A DNA stretch of 64,000 nucleotides from Rhodothermus sp. (GTDB lineage: Bacteria > Bacteroidota > Rhodothermia > Rhodothermales > Rhodothermaceae). Location of the stretch: contig JAUZRN010000019.1 of the NCBI GenBank assembly GCA_030950375.1, positions 62,001 to 126,000 on the forward strand. The letters are read 5' to 3'. Shown piece by piece: positions 1 to 8,577 of this stretch. Both the position numbers and the translations under genes were made by a program. The number at the start of each line of letters is the position of its first letter. Within the stretch, counting starts at the first letter, position 1. The notes below the pieces were generated by a model. That model did no database searches, was not told the DNA's origin, and saw nothing but the letters and a program-made list of their open reading frames with translations.

Positions 1-658
1 GATTAATCAGGCTCAGCGGGTTACGCGGTGGTGGCGGCGCGCCATTGATACCGGCCCCCTGCGGCATCAGCGGCACGTTATTAATCGGAACCCCATCGAT
101 CACAATCAGGGGCTCATTACTGGCACTGATCGAGGTACCACCCCGCAAGCGAATGTTTAATCCAGCCCCCGGCTCCCCATTGTTTGCAAAAATGGTCAGG
201 CCCGCTACGCGCCCCTGAAGTAGCTGATCCGGTGAAATGTAATTGCCCTGATTCACATCATCAGCACTGATCATGGCCACCGATCCGGTAACGTCTTCAC
301 GCCGCTGCACGCCATACCCCACCACGACAATCTCTTCCAGCACCTCAACCGTGGGTTGCATACGCACATTAATGACCGTGCGATCTCCTACCACCTCCTG
401 CACCTGCTCATAGCCCACAAACGAAAAAACCAACACGGCCTCCGGACCGGGCACTTCGATCTGGTAGCGTCCTTCTACATCGGTCGTTGTGCCCGTCATG
501 GTGCCCAGCACCACGATGTTAACACCGGGCAGCGGTTCACCGGTCGAAGCATCGGTTACCGTCCCGGTTACCGTCCGGGGTTGTCCGATGGCAACGCTTA
601 CACTCCAACACATCAGTAACAACCCCAACCAAAGGCTCCGTTGATGCAGCTTGCTCAT
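1..658 (-). CDS. SusC/RagA-family TonB-linked outer membrane receptor, N-terminal part (cut by window edge)
   Basis: The minus-strand frame opens with ATG at 658 and stays open to base 1, giving 219 codons without a stop. Residues 1-25 form a signal peptide ending near VAIGQ. Residues about 28-110 form a carboxypeptidase-regulatory-like beta domain (VTGTVTDASTGEPLPGVNI, FSFVGYE). A TonB plug domain follows (VGYGVQRREDVTGSV, QLLQGRVAGL, RLRGGTSIS, LIVIDGVPI). This order is diagnostic of SusC/RagA receptors, which import glycans or peptides together with a SusD lipoprotein. The barrel and any susD partner lie beyond the left edge, so the substrate cannot be told. The secreted glycosidase 776 bases upstream may or may not be related. 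Family assignment is secure. Confidence 0.93.
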   Translation of the reverse strand, partial: MSKLHQRSLWLGLLLMCWSVSVAIGQPRTVTGTVTDASTGEPLPGVNIVVLGTMTGTTTDVEGRYQIEVPGPEAVLVFSFVGYEQVQEVVGDRTVINVRMQPTVEVLEEIVVVGYGVQRREDVTGSVAMISADDVNQGNYISPDQLLQGRVAGLTIFANNGEPGAGLNIRLRGGTSISASNEPLIVIDGVPINNVPLMPQGAGINGAPPPPRNPLSLIN

Positions 659-1433
659 AGCACTTTTTAGATCCAGTTGTTTGAGTAAATAAAAGAGCTT
701 TCATACATGATGGAAACGCTCCCAATCTGCATGCTTTCTGCCGGAAAAGCAAGCCCTTTTTTAAGGGACACCCGTCAAATTAACCGGTTTAGTTGTAACA
801 ATCCTGCAACCCTTAACACAATATTCACAATAAAAAGACCAATCGGTGCACAACAAAATGCTATTGATCCGGCCAGCGTCAGTCCCCTTCGCTCTGTCCA
901 TCCCCCAACCTTTCCGATGAGCCCTTGGTCCAACCGTTCGTGTAAGCCTTTTCTTCTGGGACGTGTCTCACTTTTCGAGCACAATGTCTGATCCTGTCCT
1001 GAGCCTGCAGGGCAAAAATAACTTGTTGACAGGCACGGACAGGGAGCCACACACCATCGTGCGCCCTATCCGCTCTGTGATGCCTCCGTATTGAGATCTA
1101 TGCGATAAAAGGGGCTGCCTGGCTTCGGCGAACCAAGAGCCGTTGGCTAAAAAGGCCTGCTGGCCCCTGGTCCGCCGCCGTCGTCATCATCCGCGGCTTT
1201 ACACCCATCCACGTACCCAGGTCCCCGAAGACTTTCCGGCCGCGCCCACTCGCTGACCGAGGTGATCTCCGCATCCCGGGCGACCTGACGGGTCCCTGCG
1301 GCGTCCATCGCCAGGACTTTCGGTTCGCCCGGACTTCTACAGCTGTCCCTCTCCCTGCGTTTTTCTTTTTCGTACTTTCCGTAGGATTAGCAGGTATGGG
1401 GCCCTTTCTGTACTGCGCTTCTCGTCTCTGGCT
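659..1433. other. Gene-poor gap between the SusC-like gene and the glycosidase
   Basis: No convincing gene is present in these 775 bases. The part next to the SusC start (661-850) is AT-richer than its surroundings and probably holds that gene's promoter, but no full TAnnTTTG element with a matching upstream TTG was found. On the minus strand 1147-1308 reads as a coding-like 53-codon frame (MDAAGTRQVARD..., ITSVSEWARPESL) with no clear ribosome binding site. It may be the remnant of a lost gene. A 91-codon minus frame at 775-1050 looks like chance. No hairpin followed by a T-run was seen after the glycosidase gene. Confidence 0.5.
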
Positions 1434-4037
1434 TCACTGCAACGGCAGACGCAGCACACGCCGCACGTAGCCCGTGCCTTCTTCACCCATGCGTACGTGC
1501 AGGCGATAGCCGTCCGGTGCAGGCTCGAGCTGCACTCCTTCGATAGCCCATAGGCGGCGCGGGGTGCGTACCTGCAATGTGTACGTTCGACCCACACGCC
1601 CCTCCAGCACCAGCAACAGGTGGCCTGCCTCAGCCCGCACGCGCAGCACACGCAGTCCCTGGTTCGCCATACCGGGCACCAGTGGCTCGGGCGCTACATA
1701 CACGTCGGTGCCTGGCTGCATACGGTAGCGGATGGTGGTAGGACCGACTATCGGTATGCGAATGCGCACGCGCTGCAGATCCCCCTCCTCCCGTACCTCG
1801 AACACGGCCGGCTGCTCGTTCACGGTTACGGCTTCCACCTGCGCGTCCAGGGGGAAGGCCGGCGCCAGATCCAGCGAAATGGGTGCTGCTCTGCCTTCGG
1901 GCGTTATCTGTATCTGAAAGGCTTCCGCTGTCCGACGAATACGGATAGCGTACCGATCACTGCCCACAGGTACATGCCGCAGTTGCAACGAATCCCACGT
2001 AGCCGGCAATTGCGGCGCCAGCCGCAACACGCGCCCCCCCTCCCGCACTTCCAATCCCAGCAGTCCACGCACCAGGGGGGTCACCACCATGGCTTCTGAC
2101 CAGATCTGATGGTACGACGAGCGTCCGAAATCACGGTTAAAGGCGCCTGACAGCAGCTCGGTCACATACCCCAGTGCTCCCTGATAGGTGAGCAGCACGT
2201 TTGCCATCAACGCCTGGTAACCAATATGTGGCTTCTCGTAGCGGTAGGCAGCCATCGAGGCCCAGCCAGTAAACAGAGGCCAGACCGAACCATGGTGGTA
2301 GGAAAGGGGATCGTATCGGCTGCTGGCGCTGGAGAGTATCCGGGTCCCCCAGTCAGTCGCCATCTCAGCGCTGCCCACGTGCTCCAACGCCCGGCGTGCT
2401 CGTTCTGGATGGAGCAACCGCCACCAGAGTGGCACTGCCTGCAGGACGGTGTTTTCCGGGAGCAGTTCGGAGGGACCCGCTCCGTCTGGCCTCCAGGTAG
2501 CAAAGGCATAGAATCCTTTATCGTCCAACCAGTAAGTGCGTTCGACGGCCGCCCGCACCTTTAGCATCTGCTGCCGCACCTCGGTGGCCAGTTCGGTCTT
2601 GCCCAGCGCTGTGGCCATGGCGGCCATCCCTTCCAGCGCTGCCAGCCATACGCCCTGCTGGTACAGCTCTTCATGCGGTGGGTAGAGCTGTCCACCTTCC
2701 ACCCACCCATGTCCCACGTCGGTGTTTTCCACCAGATCGTTGCCATCGGTATCGGTAGCCGCTGTGAAACGATACGCCCTTACCAGCGAGGTCCAGTGTT
2801 GCCGGATGTAGTCCAGATCCCCGCTGGTTTGCCAGTAATCGGCGTGGGCCACGATGAACAGCGGGGTAGCATCGGCCGACGCCCAGGGGTACGGGTAGTT
2901 CTTGAACCAGTCGATCAACGCCGCACTTTGAGAGATTTCATGCGGGATTTTGCCGTCTGCGCGCTGGAACTTGCGCAGGAAGTCCAGCGCTATGCGGGTC
3001 GTCTCGAAATGTCCGACAGCCGTTGTAGCCAGCACCGTCCAGAGCGCATCCCGTCCAAAGAACCAGGCAAAGCCGGGCCGTTCACTGTTGCCTGCCGTAC
3101 GAAATCCGGCCACCAGTCCGGTTCCCAGATAGGGATTGGTCGCCAATCCTTTGTCGATCCCCACCAGTGCCCAGGCATAGGCTGTGTTCAGCGCCGGATC
3201 CGGGGTTTCGAGCTGCAGGGCCGTGTCCAGCAGCCGTTCGTAGTGCGCCACGTTCTGGTGATAGTAGGAGGCTGCCTGATCAAGTAGTCGACGATAGGCT
3301 GCAATCGCATCGTCGATGCCCTCGACGCTGCCCGTGATCACCACCGGAATGTAATAGCGCGCGGCCAGCTCGGGCGTCACTTCCAGCTCAAACTGGTTGG
3401 GCAAATCTTTGGGCTCCTCCTGGTAAGGTTGCACGGAAAGGTCCCGGGCCAAAGGCGAGCCGATCACACCGGCGAAGCGTCGGGTTTCCTCCGTAATCGT
3501 GTAGCAGCGCACCTCTTCGTTCCACCCAAGATAGCCGGTCATCAACCCGGCCGGCCACATGAGCCGCAGGTCGGGTCGAAACGCCACGCGAATCGTTAGC
3601 GGCCGCACGGCCTGCACATCAAAAAGCATCACAATGCCTGGCTCATGCAAGGGCGCATACAGAATTTGCCGCACCGTAAAGGCGGCGTGGCTATAGGTAA
3701 GCACGGTAGCTTCTGGCCGTACTTCAATAAACGCCAGTGTCTCCTCACCGCTCAACGGAATCGGATAGTCGGCGATCTGAAAGCTCAGGCGCAGGTCGCG
3801 CAGGATCTTCAATGGATAGACCCAGACCTCGAACGCGCGGTGTTCGTAGCCAAGCAGGGCTGCCCGTCGCCCTACTACGTCCAGAAACGCCCCGGCCTGC
3901 GTGGGTCGCGTTAGCACCAGACGACCGGTCGGTCGCTCAAAACGGGGAACCAGTCCTTCTATGTCCTGTGCCGGTACCCTCATCGTTCCGAGCATCCAGC
4001 AGCCAAACAGTCCAAGTAGTCCTATCAGGGTGCGCAT
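1434..4037 (-). CDS. Secreted glycogen-debranching-type glycoside hydrolase
   Basis: This 867-residue protein has a signal peptide (residues 1-24, hydrophobic run then VPAQ), so it is exported. An N-terminal beta-sandwich region (about 30-270) is followed by an alpha/alpha-toroid typical of amylo-alpha-1,6-glucosidase and related inverting glycosidases. Visible landmarks are NPYLGTGLVAGF, AWFFGRDALWTVL, RADGKIPHEISQ, the acid-rich NTDVGHGWVEGG and HHGSVWPLFTGWAS. The C-terminal 200 residues look like beta-rich accessory domains. The probable role is trimming of branched or short alpha-glucans outside the cytoplasm; the exact linkage cannot be read from sequence. It lies downstream of the ABC exporter operon on the same strand, and an intrinsic terminator ends only 28 bases before its ATG, so expression may rest on read-through. 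Family call good, substrate uncertain. Confidence 0.8.
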   Translation of the reverse strand: MRTLIGLLGLFGCWMLGTMRVPAQDIEGLVPRFERPTGRLVLTRPTQAGAFLDVVGRRAALLGYEHRAFEVWVYPLKILRDLRLSFQIADYPIPLSGEETLAFIEVRPEATVLTYSHAAFTVRQILYAPLHEPGIVMLFDVQAVRPLTIRVAFRPDLRLMWPAGLMTGYLGWNEEVRCYTITEETRRFAGVIGSPLARDLSVQPYQEEPKDLPNQFELEVTPELAARYYIPVVITGSVEGIDDAIAAYRRLLDQAASYYHQNVAHYERLLDTALQLETPDPALNTAYAWALVGIDKGLATNPYLGTGLVAGFRTAGNSERPGFAWFFGRDALWTVLATTAVGHFETTRIALDFLRKFQRADGKIPHEISQSAALIDWFKNYPYPWASADATPLFIVAHADYWQTSGDLDYIRQHWTSLVRAYRFTAATDTDGNDLVENTDVGHGWVEGGQLYPPHEELYQQGVWLAALEGMAAMATALGKTELATEVRQQMLKVRAAVERTYWLDDKGFYAFATWRPDGAGPSELLPENTVLQAVPLWWRLLHPERARRALEHVGSAEMATDWGTRILSSASSRYDPLSYHHGSVWPLFTGWASMAAYRYEKPHIGYQALMANVLLTYQGALGYVTELLSGAFNRDFGRSSYHQIWSEAMVVTPLVRGLLGLEVREGGRVLRLAPQLPATWDSLQLRHVPVGSDRYAIRIRRTAEAFQIQITPEGRAAPISLDLAPAFPLDAQVEAVTVNEQPAVFEVREEGDLQRVRIRIPIVGPTTIRYRMQPGTDVYVAPEPLVPGMANQGLRVLRVRAEAGHLLLVLEGRVGRTYTLQVRTPRRLWAIEGVQLEPAPDGYRLHVRMGEEGTGYVRRVLRLPLQ

Positions 4038-4065
4038 GATATCCGACCTTCAGTTGTTTGCCAAC

Positions 4066-4101
4066 AAAAAAGCCCGTCCGGCAAGAAAGCACCGGACGGG
4101 C
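4066..4101 (-). terminator. Intrinsic terminator after the ABC exporter operon
   Basis: A perfect 10-bp stem (GCCCGTCCGG at 4072-4081 against CCGGACGGGC at 4092-4101) with a 10-base loop is followed, read on the minus strand, by six T residues (4066-4071). It lies 20 bases after the DUF4340 stop codon and only 28 bases before the start of the next gene. Confidence 0.85.
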
Positions 4102-4121
4102 CTTTCGGTCAAGTCCCGGAT

Positions 4122-5042
4122 TTATGCATTGGAGCGCGCACGCAGTGATCCAGCCGAGGGCAGCAGCTGGCTACGCCGATAGGCATAGATACGAAAGACC
4201 GTATCGTCATCACCCCGTACCACCGCCCAGCCATTGTCGCGTTCGTCAAAGTAAAGCACCTGCTGCACGCCTCCCGGAAGGCGCAGCGTCAGCACGTAGT
4301 CAGGTGCCTGCCGAATGGAGTCGGCTGACAGCTCGTCGAAAAAGCCATCAGCCCGAAGTGGATCGAACTGGCCGGCCCATCGGACGGCTGCTGCCGAGTC
4401 GGCCGCTACCGTTCGGTTGTTTTCCACCAGCTCCCATCCGCTTTCGCTTCGACGTACACCGTAGGTCTGTCCCTGGTGCTGTACTTCCAGCGCCTCCACC
4501 TGGGCAGCCGGCACATTCAGGATCGTTTTATCACGCCAGCGACTCAAATCTTCAGGAAACGTCAGCCCCGTACGGGCCAGAAAGACCCGTTCGTCGCCCG
4601 CCAGCCGCACGTAACGTGCCTGGAAGTCCGGCCCCGGATTGCCCCAGAATAACTGGAGCGAATCGCCTGCCCTTCGATAGGCCACCAGGCGGATGGCATT
4701 GGAGTCGGCCACGCCGTAGGTGCCATAACGCGCCGGATTGATGGACACGACACTGACCAGTTCGGTTTCGGCCAGATTTTCAACAAAGCGACGGGCAAAG
4801 GAGGAATCGGCTGGATAGCGAATGGGCGCCGTCAGTTGCCAGCCTGATCCCCCCCGTTCAAGTGTCAGGGGGTCCTTTTCAGGCCGTTCCAGCCGAATAC
4901 GTATGATCTCATCGGCGCGAAGCGTCCACGCCGGCACGTCGATGGTCGATGGATTACGCTTGAAAGCGCCGGTGGCCCAGGCCAGCACGAGCAACACTAC
5001 CAGCACAGCCGAAAGGATCACAACCGGATTTTTCCGCGGCAT
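4122..5042 (-). CDS. DUF4340 domain protein of the GldA/F/G-like ABC system
   Basis: This 306-residue protein has one N-terminal membrane segment (residues about 7-26, VVILSAVLVVLLVLAWATGA). The rest is an extracytoplasmic beta-rich domain with the repeated pattern of DUF4340 (ITLERGGSGW-like repeats: LTLERGGSGWQLTAPI and YGVRRSESGWELVEN). It is the last gene of a four-gene minus-strand operon, 22 bases after the GldG-like gene. DUF4340 proteins are regularly encoded with such ABC-2 exporters and are presumed periplasmic or membrane-attached partners. Biochemical function is unknown. A strong terminator follows at 4066-4101. Confidence 0.88.
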   Translation of the reverse strand: MPRKNPVVILSAVLVVLLVLAWATGAFKRNPSTIDVPAWTLRADEIIRIRLERPEKDPLTLERGGSGWQLTAPIRYPADSSFARRFVENLAETELVSVVSINPARYGTYGVADSNAIRLVAYRRAGDSLQLFWGNPGPDFQARYVRLAGDERVFLARTGLTFPEDLSRWRDKTILNVPAAQVEALEVQHQGQTYGVRRSESGWELVENNRTVAADSAAAVRWAGQFDPLRADGFFDELSADSIRQAPDYVLTLRLPGGVQQVLYFDERDNGWAVVRGDDDTVFRIYAYRRSQLLPSAGSLRARSNA

Positions 5043-5064
5043 GGCTTGCTTTCCGGATTGATTT

Positions 5065-6591
5065 TCAGGTGGTCAGTACGATCTGGCGTTGACGCCGCAT
5101 GCGCCAGCGGATCAGCCCAAAGAGGACGACCAGGATCACGGGCCCCAGGATGTTTGCATACTTGATGAAGGGGCGCAGGCTTTCGCTTACTGGCTCAAGC
5201 GCACGCGGCGCAATCGACTTGGTACGGATTGCCAGTAGCGCTTCATCCTGACCAAGCCAGTCGGCAATGTTCAGCGCAAAGGCCAGATTGCCCGGCGGCA
5301 ACTGTCCTCCGTAACGCTGTTCGTTGACCAGATCGCCATCGCCCACCACAACCAGCCGGGCGGACTGTCCTACCCGTGTACTGTCATAGGCACTCGGGAA
5401 GCTTCCGTGCAGCGCTACCGCCAACACATAAGGCCCTCCCTGGAAGTTTGTGGCATCTGGCAGCATGGCAGGCTGGATGGTAAAGAAGCCCTCCTGCGTG
5501 GTGCTCTGAGGCGTCGAATAGACCAGCGGGATGCGTTCGACGCCCTCAGGTAGCGCTACGCTCGTATCGATAGAGCTGACATAGTAGAAAAACACTTCCC
5601 GCAGCCGACTGACCATGGGATGCTCCGGATTAAAGCGCGTAGCAATCGGGAAGAATGGATACTCCACCATCTGCGCCACCCGGAAGAAGCCCACGGTTCG
5701 CTGGAGCGTTACCACCGAGCTCTGGCGGTCCATCACCAGATCGGGCCGCACCACCACGCCATAGTGGGCCAGCAGATCCTCCAGCCCGGTCTGTTGTTCA
5801 CTGGCAAAGCCAAATTGCAGGTTTGCATTGACCCGGTTAAGCAACACAGCCATCCGACCGCCTGTCATCAGATACTGGTCGATGGCCTGCAGGTGTGGTT
5901 TCGGAAAGGTATCGGTCGGGGCAATGATAAAGAGCAGGTCGGGCCGAGGATCCAGCGTGCTATCCTTTACCGACACGGTGCGCACCTCGTAATTGCGCTC
6001 CAGGCCCCGCCAGAACGTTTCGATGGCTGCACGGCCCGGCTCTCCGTGCCCTGTCAGCACACCCGCCACCGGCAGCCGATCCCGGGTAAGTTTGCGAATG
6101 GCACTGGTCAGGTCATATTCCAGCGTCGAGAGATCCTCAATCACCGGGATTGTCTCCCGCTTCCCCCCGTACTCGACCACCAGTCCCATGTAGGCGTTCT
6201 TGATCTGCAGGTTGTCGTTTTCAATCACCTGCACCTGCACGGGGGGAATATTGTAGCGGGCTGCTTCTTGCTGGAGCGATTCGTCTGCGCCCGGATCCAG
6301 AAATTCATATTGAAATTTATTGCCGCCATAGGCCCGGTATTCGTCCAGTTTATCCCGCAGAAAACGCCGATAGCTACTGTAGGGCGCAGGTAGATCGGCC
6401 GTAAAAAACACGCGCACCGTGACCGGATCCTCAAGCGCACGCACCGTTTCGATCGATGCGTCAGAGAGCGAATAGACCCGGTCGTCGGTCAGGTCTATGC
6501 GAAAGAAGACGTTCAGGCCAATCAGGTTGAGCACTACCAGAATCAGTCCGACCAGCAGCAGTGTGGTGCGGGTGGTCCAGTTCCGTTGCAT
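5065..6591 (-). CDS. GldG-family ABC exporter auxiliary protein
   Basis: This 508-residue protein has an N-terminal membrane segment (about 9-29), a large extracytoplasmic domain and a C-terminal membrane segment (ANILGPVILVVLFGLI) followed by a basic tail (RWRMRRQRQ). The region after the first helix (FRIDLTDDRVYSLSDASIE, then VRVFFTADLPAPY) is the classic start of GldG/DUF4350-type proteins. It lies 3 bases downstream of the permease gene. In Flavobacterium the GldA-GldF-GldG trio is needed for gliding, but homologues occur widely in non-gliding bacteria, so only exporter-complex membership is inferred here. The transported substrate is unknown. Confidence 0.88.
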   Translation of the reverse strand: MQRNWTTRTTLLLVGLILVVLNLIGLNVFFRIDLTDDRVYSLSDASIETVRALEDPVTVRVFFTADLPAPYSSYRRFLRDKLDEYRAYGGNKFQYEFLDPGADESLQQEAARYNIPPVQVQVIENDNLQIKNAYMGLVVEYGGKRETIPVIEDLSTLEYDLTSAIRKLTRDRLPVAGVLTGHGEPGRAAIETFWRGLERNYEVRTVSVKDSTLDPRPDLLFIIAPTDTFPKPHLQAIDQYLMTGGRMAVLLNRVNANLQFGFASEQQTGLEDLLAHYGVVVRPDLVMDRQSSVVTLQRTVGFFRVAQMVEYPFFPIATRFNPEHPMVSRLREVFFYYVSSIDTSVALPEGVERIPLVYSTPQSTTQEGFFTIQPAMLPDATNFQGGPYVLAVALHGSFPSAYDSTRVGQSARLVVVGDGDLVNEQRYGGQLPPGNLAFALNIADWLGQDEALLAIRTKSIAPRALEPVSESLRPFIKYANILGPVILVVLFGLIRWRMRRQRQIVLTT

Positions 6592-6594
6592 GGC

Positions 6595-7302
6595 TCACTC
6601 CGGACGTCGTGCCAGGTGATACGCGGTCAGCAAACCGGCAAAAGCCGTCAGCGACAGGTAGTAAAGCACGTCACGCGAGTCAATCACACCACGCATCAGG
6701 TTCCGATAGTGGAAATCAATGCTCAGGTATTCCAGCACGGAAGCCAGCCAGCCCGGCACAAAGATCGTGACTTTGTCCAGCAGGTACAGTCCAAAAATCA
6801 TAGCAAAACCCAGAATAAAGGCCACGATCTGGTTACGCGTCAGGCTGGAGGCCAACAGGCCCAGTGCGCTGCAGGACAGGCCCAGCAGGGCCAGCCCCAG
6901 GTAGCCGCCCAAGGTACCACCATTGTCCGGATCCCCCAACACGGCCAGCGTCAGCACATAAATGCCCGTCAGCGCCAGCGCCACCAGCAACACCGTCACT
7001 ACCGACAGCAGCTTAGCGACAATAACCTGTCCGTCACGCACCGGCAAGGTCAGCAGCAGCTCAATGGTACCAGCCCGACGCTCTTCGGCAAAGGTGCCCA
7101 TCGTAAGGGCGGGAATAAAAAACATAAACAGCACCGGTGCCAGATCGAAGAGCGACCGTAACGACGCGACATTCTCAACAAACAGCGTGTTACCAAAGAA
7201 CCAACCGGTAATCAACAAAAACACACTTAGCACAATATAGGCGGAAGGACTATCAAAAAACGCACGCAATTCACGTCGCGTGAGAATCCAGACCTCTCGC
7301 AT
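6595..7302 (-). CDS. ABC-2 type exporter permease, GldF-like
   Basis: This 235-residue integral membrane protein has six predicted spans, among them YIVLSVFLLITGWFF, LAPVLFMFFIPALTMGTF and LSVVTVLLVALALTGIYVL. The segment after the second span, FAEERRAGTIELLLTLPV, is the coupling-helix signature of ABC-2 permeases. It sits between the ATPase gene (13-base gap) and the GldG-like gene (3-base gap), completing an ATPase/permease/auxiliary exporter. It acts in the inner membrane; the substrate is not known. Confidence 0.9.
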   Translation of the reverse strand: MREVWILTRRELRAFFDSPSAYIVLSVFLLITGWFFGNTLFVENVASLRSLFDLAPVLFMFFIPALTMGTFAEERRAGTIELLLTLPVRDGQVIVAKLLSVVTVLLVALALTGIYVLTLAVLGDPDNGGTLGGYLGLALLGLSCSALGLLASSLTRNQIVAFILGFAMIFGLYLLDKVTIFVPGWLASVLEYLSIDFHYRNLMRGVIDSRDVLYYLSLTAFAGLLTAYHLARRPE

Positions 7303-7315
7303 GGTTGTCGTGCGT

Positions 7316-8242
7316 TTAGTTCATCGTGAGCTGGCGGAAAACTTCCTCTAGATCCACACGCTCCCGGTGAAGCTCGGTGAGTGTCCAACCACGCTCGACA
7401 GCCAGCCGGAACAACTCCGGGCGCAGGTCCTGCTGGCCATCGGTGCTCAGGCGAAACAGCAACGTGCCATCACCTTCTACTCGCGCTTCCTCCACCCTGA
7501 CGCCGTCGACCCGTTCCAGCGCAGCACGCACCTCGGACTCCGACGCCTGCACGCCAAACAGGATACGTTGTCCCCCATGGGCTGATTGCAGCTCATCGGG
7601 CGTCCCGTCGGCCACGATTCGTCCACGGTGAATGATCAGCACCCGATCACACGAAGCCTGTACCTCGGGCAGGATGTGCGTCGAGAGAATTACTGTCTTT
7701 TCGCGTCCGAGCGTTTTAATCAGACTGCGGATCTCCACAATCTGATTCGGGTCGAGTCCGGAAGTCGGTTCGTCCAGAATCAGAATGGGCGGGTCATGCA
7801 CCATGGCCTGAGCCAGACCAACGCGCTGGCGATATCCCTTCGAAAGCGCATCAATGCGCTTGTTGAGCACCTCCCCCAAGCCACACACGTCAATCACTTC
7901 CGCCAGACGCCGACGCCGCGCCGCCCCGTCGAGTCCCCGCATGGCCGCCATGAATTCCAGGTAATCGTAAGTGACCATATCAGGGTAGAGCGGCGTGTTC
8001 TCAGGCAAATAGCCGATCTTCTGCCGAATCGTCAGACTATCCTGCCGCACATCCAGGCCATCTACCAGGACAGTGCCCTCGGTCGGAGGCAGATAACAGG
8101 TAATGACCTTCATCGTGGTGGTCTTTCCTGCCCCGTTGGGCCCGAGAAAACCCAGCACCTCCCCCGATCGCACGGAGAACGAGATACGATCGACAGCTAC
8201 CTCCGACCCATACCGCTTTGTCAGCTCGCGTACCTCAATCAT
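7316..8242 (-). CDS. ABC exporter ATP-binding protein, GldA-like
   Basis: This 308-residue ATPase powers the GldF-like permease. All core motifs are present: Walker A GPNGAGKTTT (about 35-44), Q-loop region YLPENTPLY, signature LSKGYRQRVGLAQA (about 135-148), Walker B ILILDEPTSGLDP and the switch histidine in ILSTHILPE. After the nucleotide-binding domain (residues 1-215) a C-terminal domain of about 90 residues continues to the end, as in CcmA/GldA-type ATPases. It is the first gene of the four-gene minus-strand operon that ends at the 4066 terminator. The family is certain; the role in surface or cargo export is not. Confidence 0.93.
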   Translation of the reverse strand: MIEVRELTKRYGSEVAVDRISFSVRSGEVLGFLGPNGAGKTTTMKVITCYLPPTEGTVLVDGLDVRQDSLTIRQKIGYLPENTPLYPDMVTYDYLEFMAAMRGLDGAARRRRLAEVIDVCGLGEVLNKRIDALSKGYRQRVGLAQAMVHDPPILILDEPTSGLDPNQIVEIRSLIKTLGREKTVILSTHILPEVQASCDRVLIIHRGRIVADGTPDELQSAHGGQRILFGVQASESEVRAALERVDGVRVEEARVEGDGTLLFRLSTDGQQDLRPELFRLAVERGWTLTELHRERVDLEEVFRQLTMN

Positions 8243-8577
8243 GACACGCGTGCCGGTATTGATGGTCGTGGTGCAACGCTATCAGAAAAGCACTCTAAGC
8301 CCCTGCCTTCCACCGCCCCTATCAGAAAGATACAAACGAATTAGCTGACCGTTTAGTGCGCTCCTGCACAACACCTCATCAATTCTTTGCAATAGCATGG
8401 GCCTACAACTAAACTGCGCACAGCCTTCAAAGAATTTCCGAGCAAAAGGCACACAATCCCCCCGACACCTCTCAGCGCACACCGACATGCGCACCGGACG
8501 TTTCGCTTGCGCCTTCTATCACCGTTCCATATTTTTGGAGCGATTTTTAGTCAAGCCTAAATCTCAAATCGACCGAT
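8243..8577. other. Divergent intergenic region between ABC operon and porin gene
   Basis: These 335 bases separate divergently transcribed genes. Short open frames on both strands (8282-8494 minus, 8397-8606 plus) have no recognisable product. The porin-proximal end carries a clear plus-strand promoter at 8507-8537. A promoter for the minus-strand ABC operon must also lie here but no match to CAAAnnTA (the reverse of TAnnTTTG) was found. Confidence 0.6.
8507..8537 (+). promoter_or_regulatory. Bacteroidota-type promoter of the porin gene
   Basis: TTG at 8507-8509 and TATTTTTG at 8530-8537 are separated by 20 bases. This matches the Bacteroidota vegetative promoter (TTTG, 19-21 bases, TAnnTTTG). 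The predicted start of transcription near 8544 gives a leader of about 33 bases before the porin ATG at 8578. Confidence 0.65.

Noticed and set aside
775-1050. 91-codon minus-strand frame with a hydrophobic end
   Set aside because: No ribosome site, no recognisable domain and a composition like surrounding non-coding DNA.
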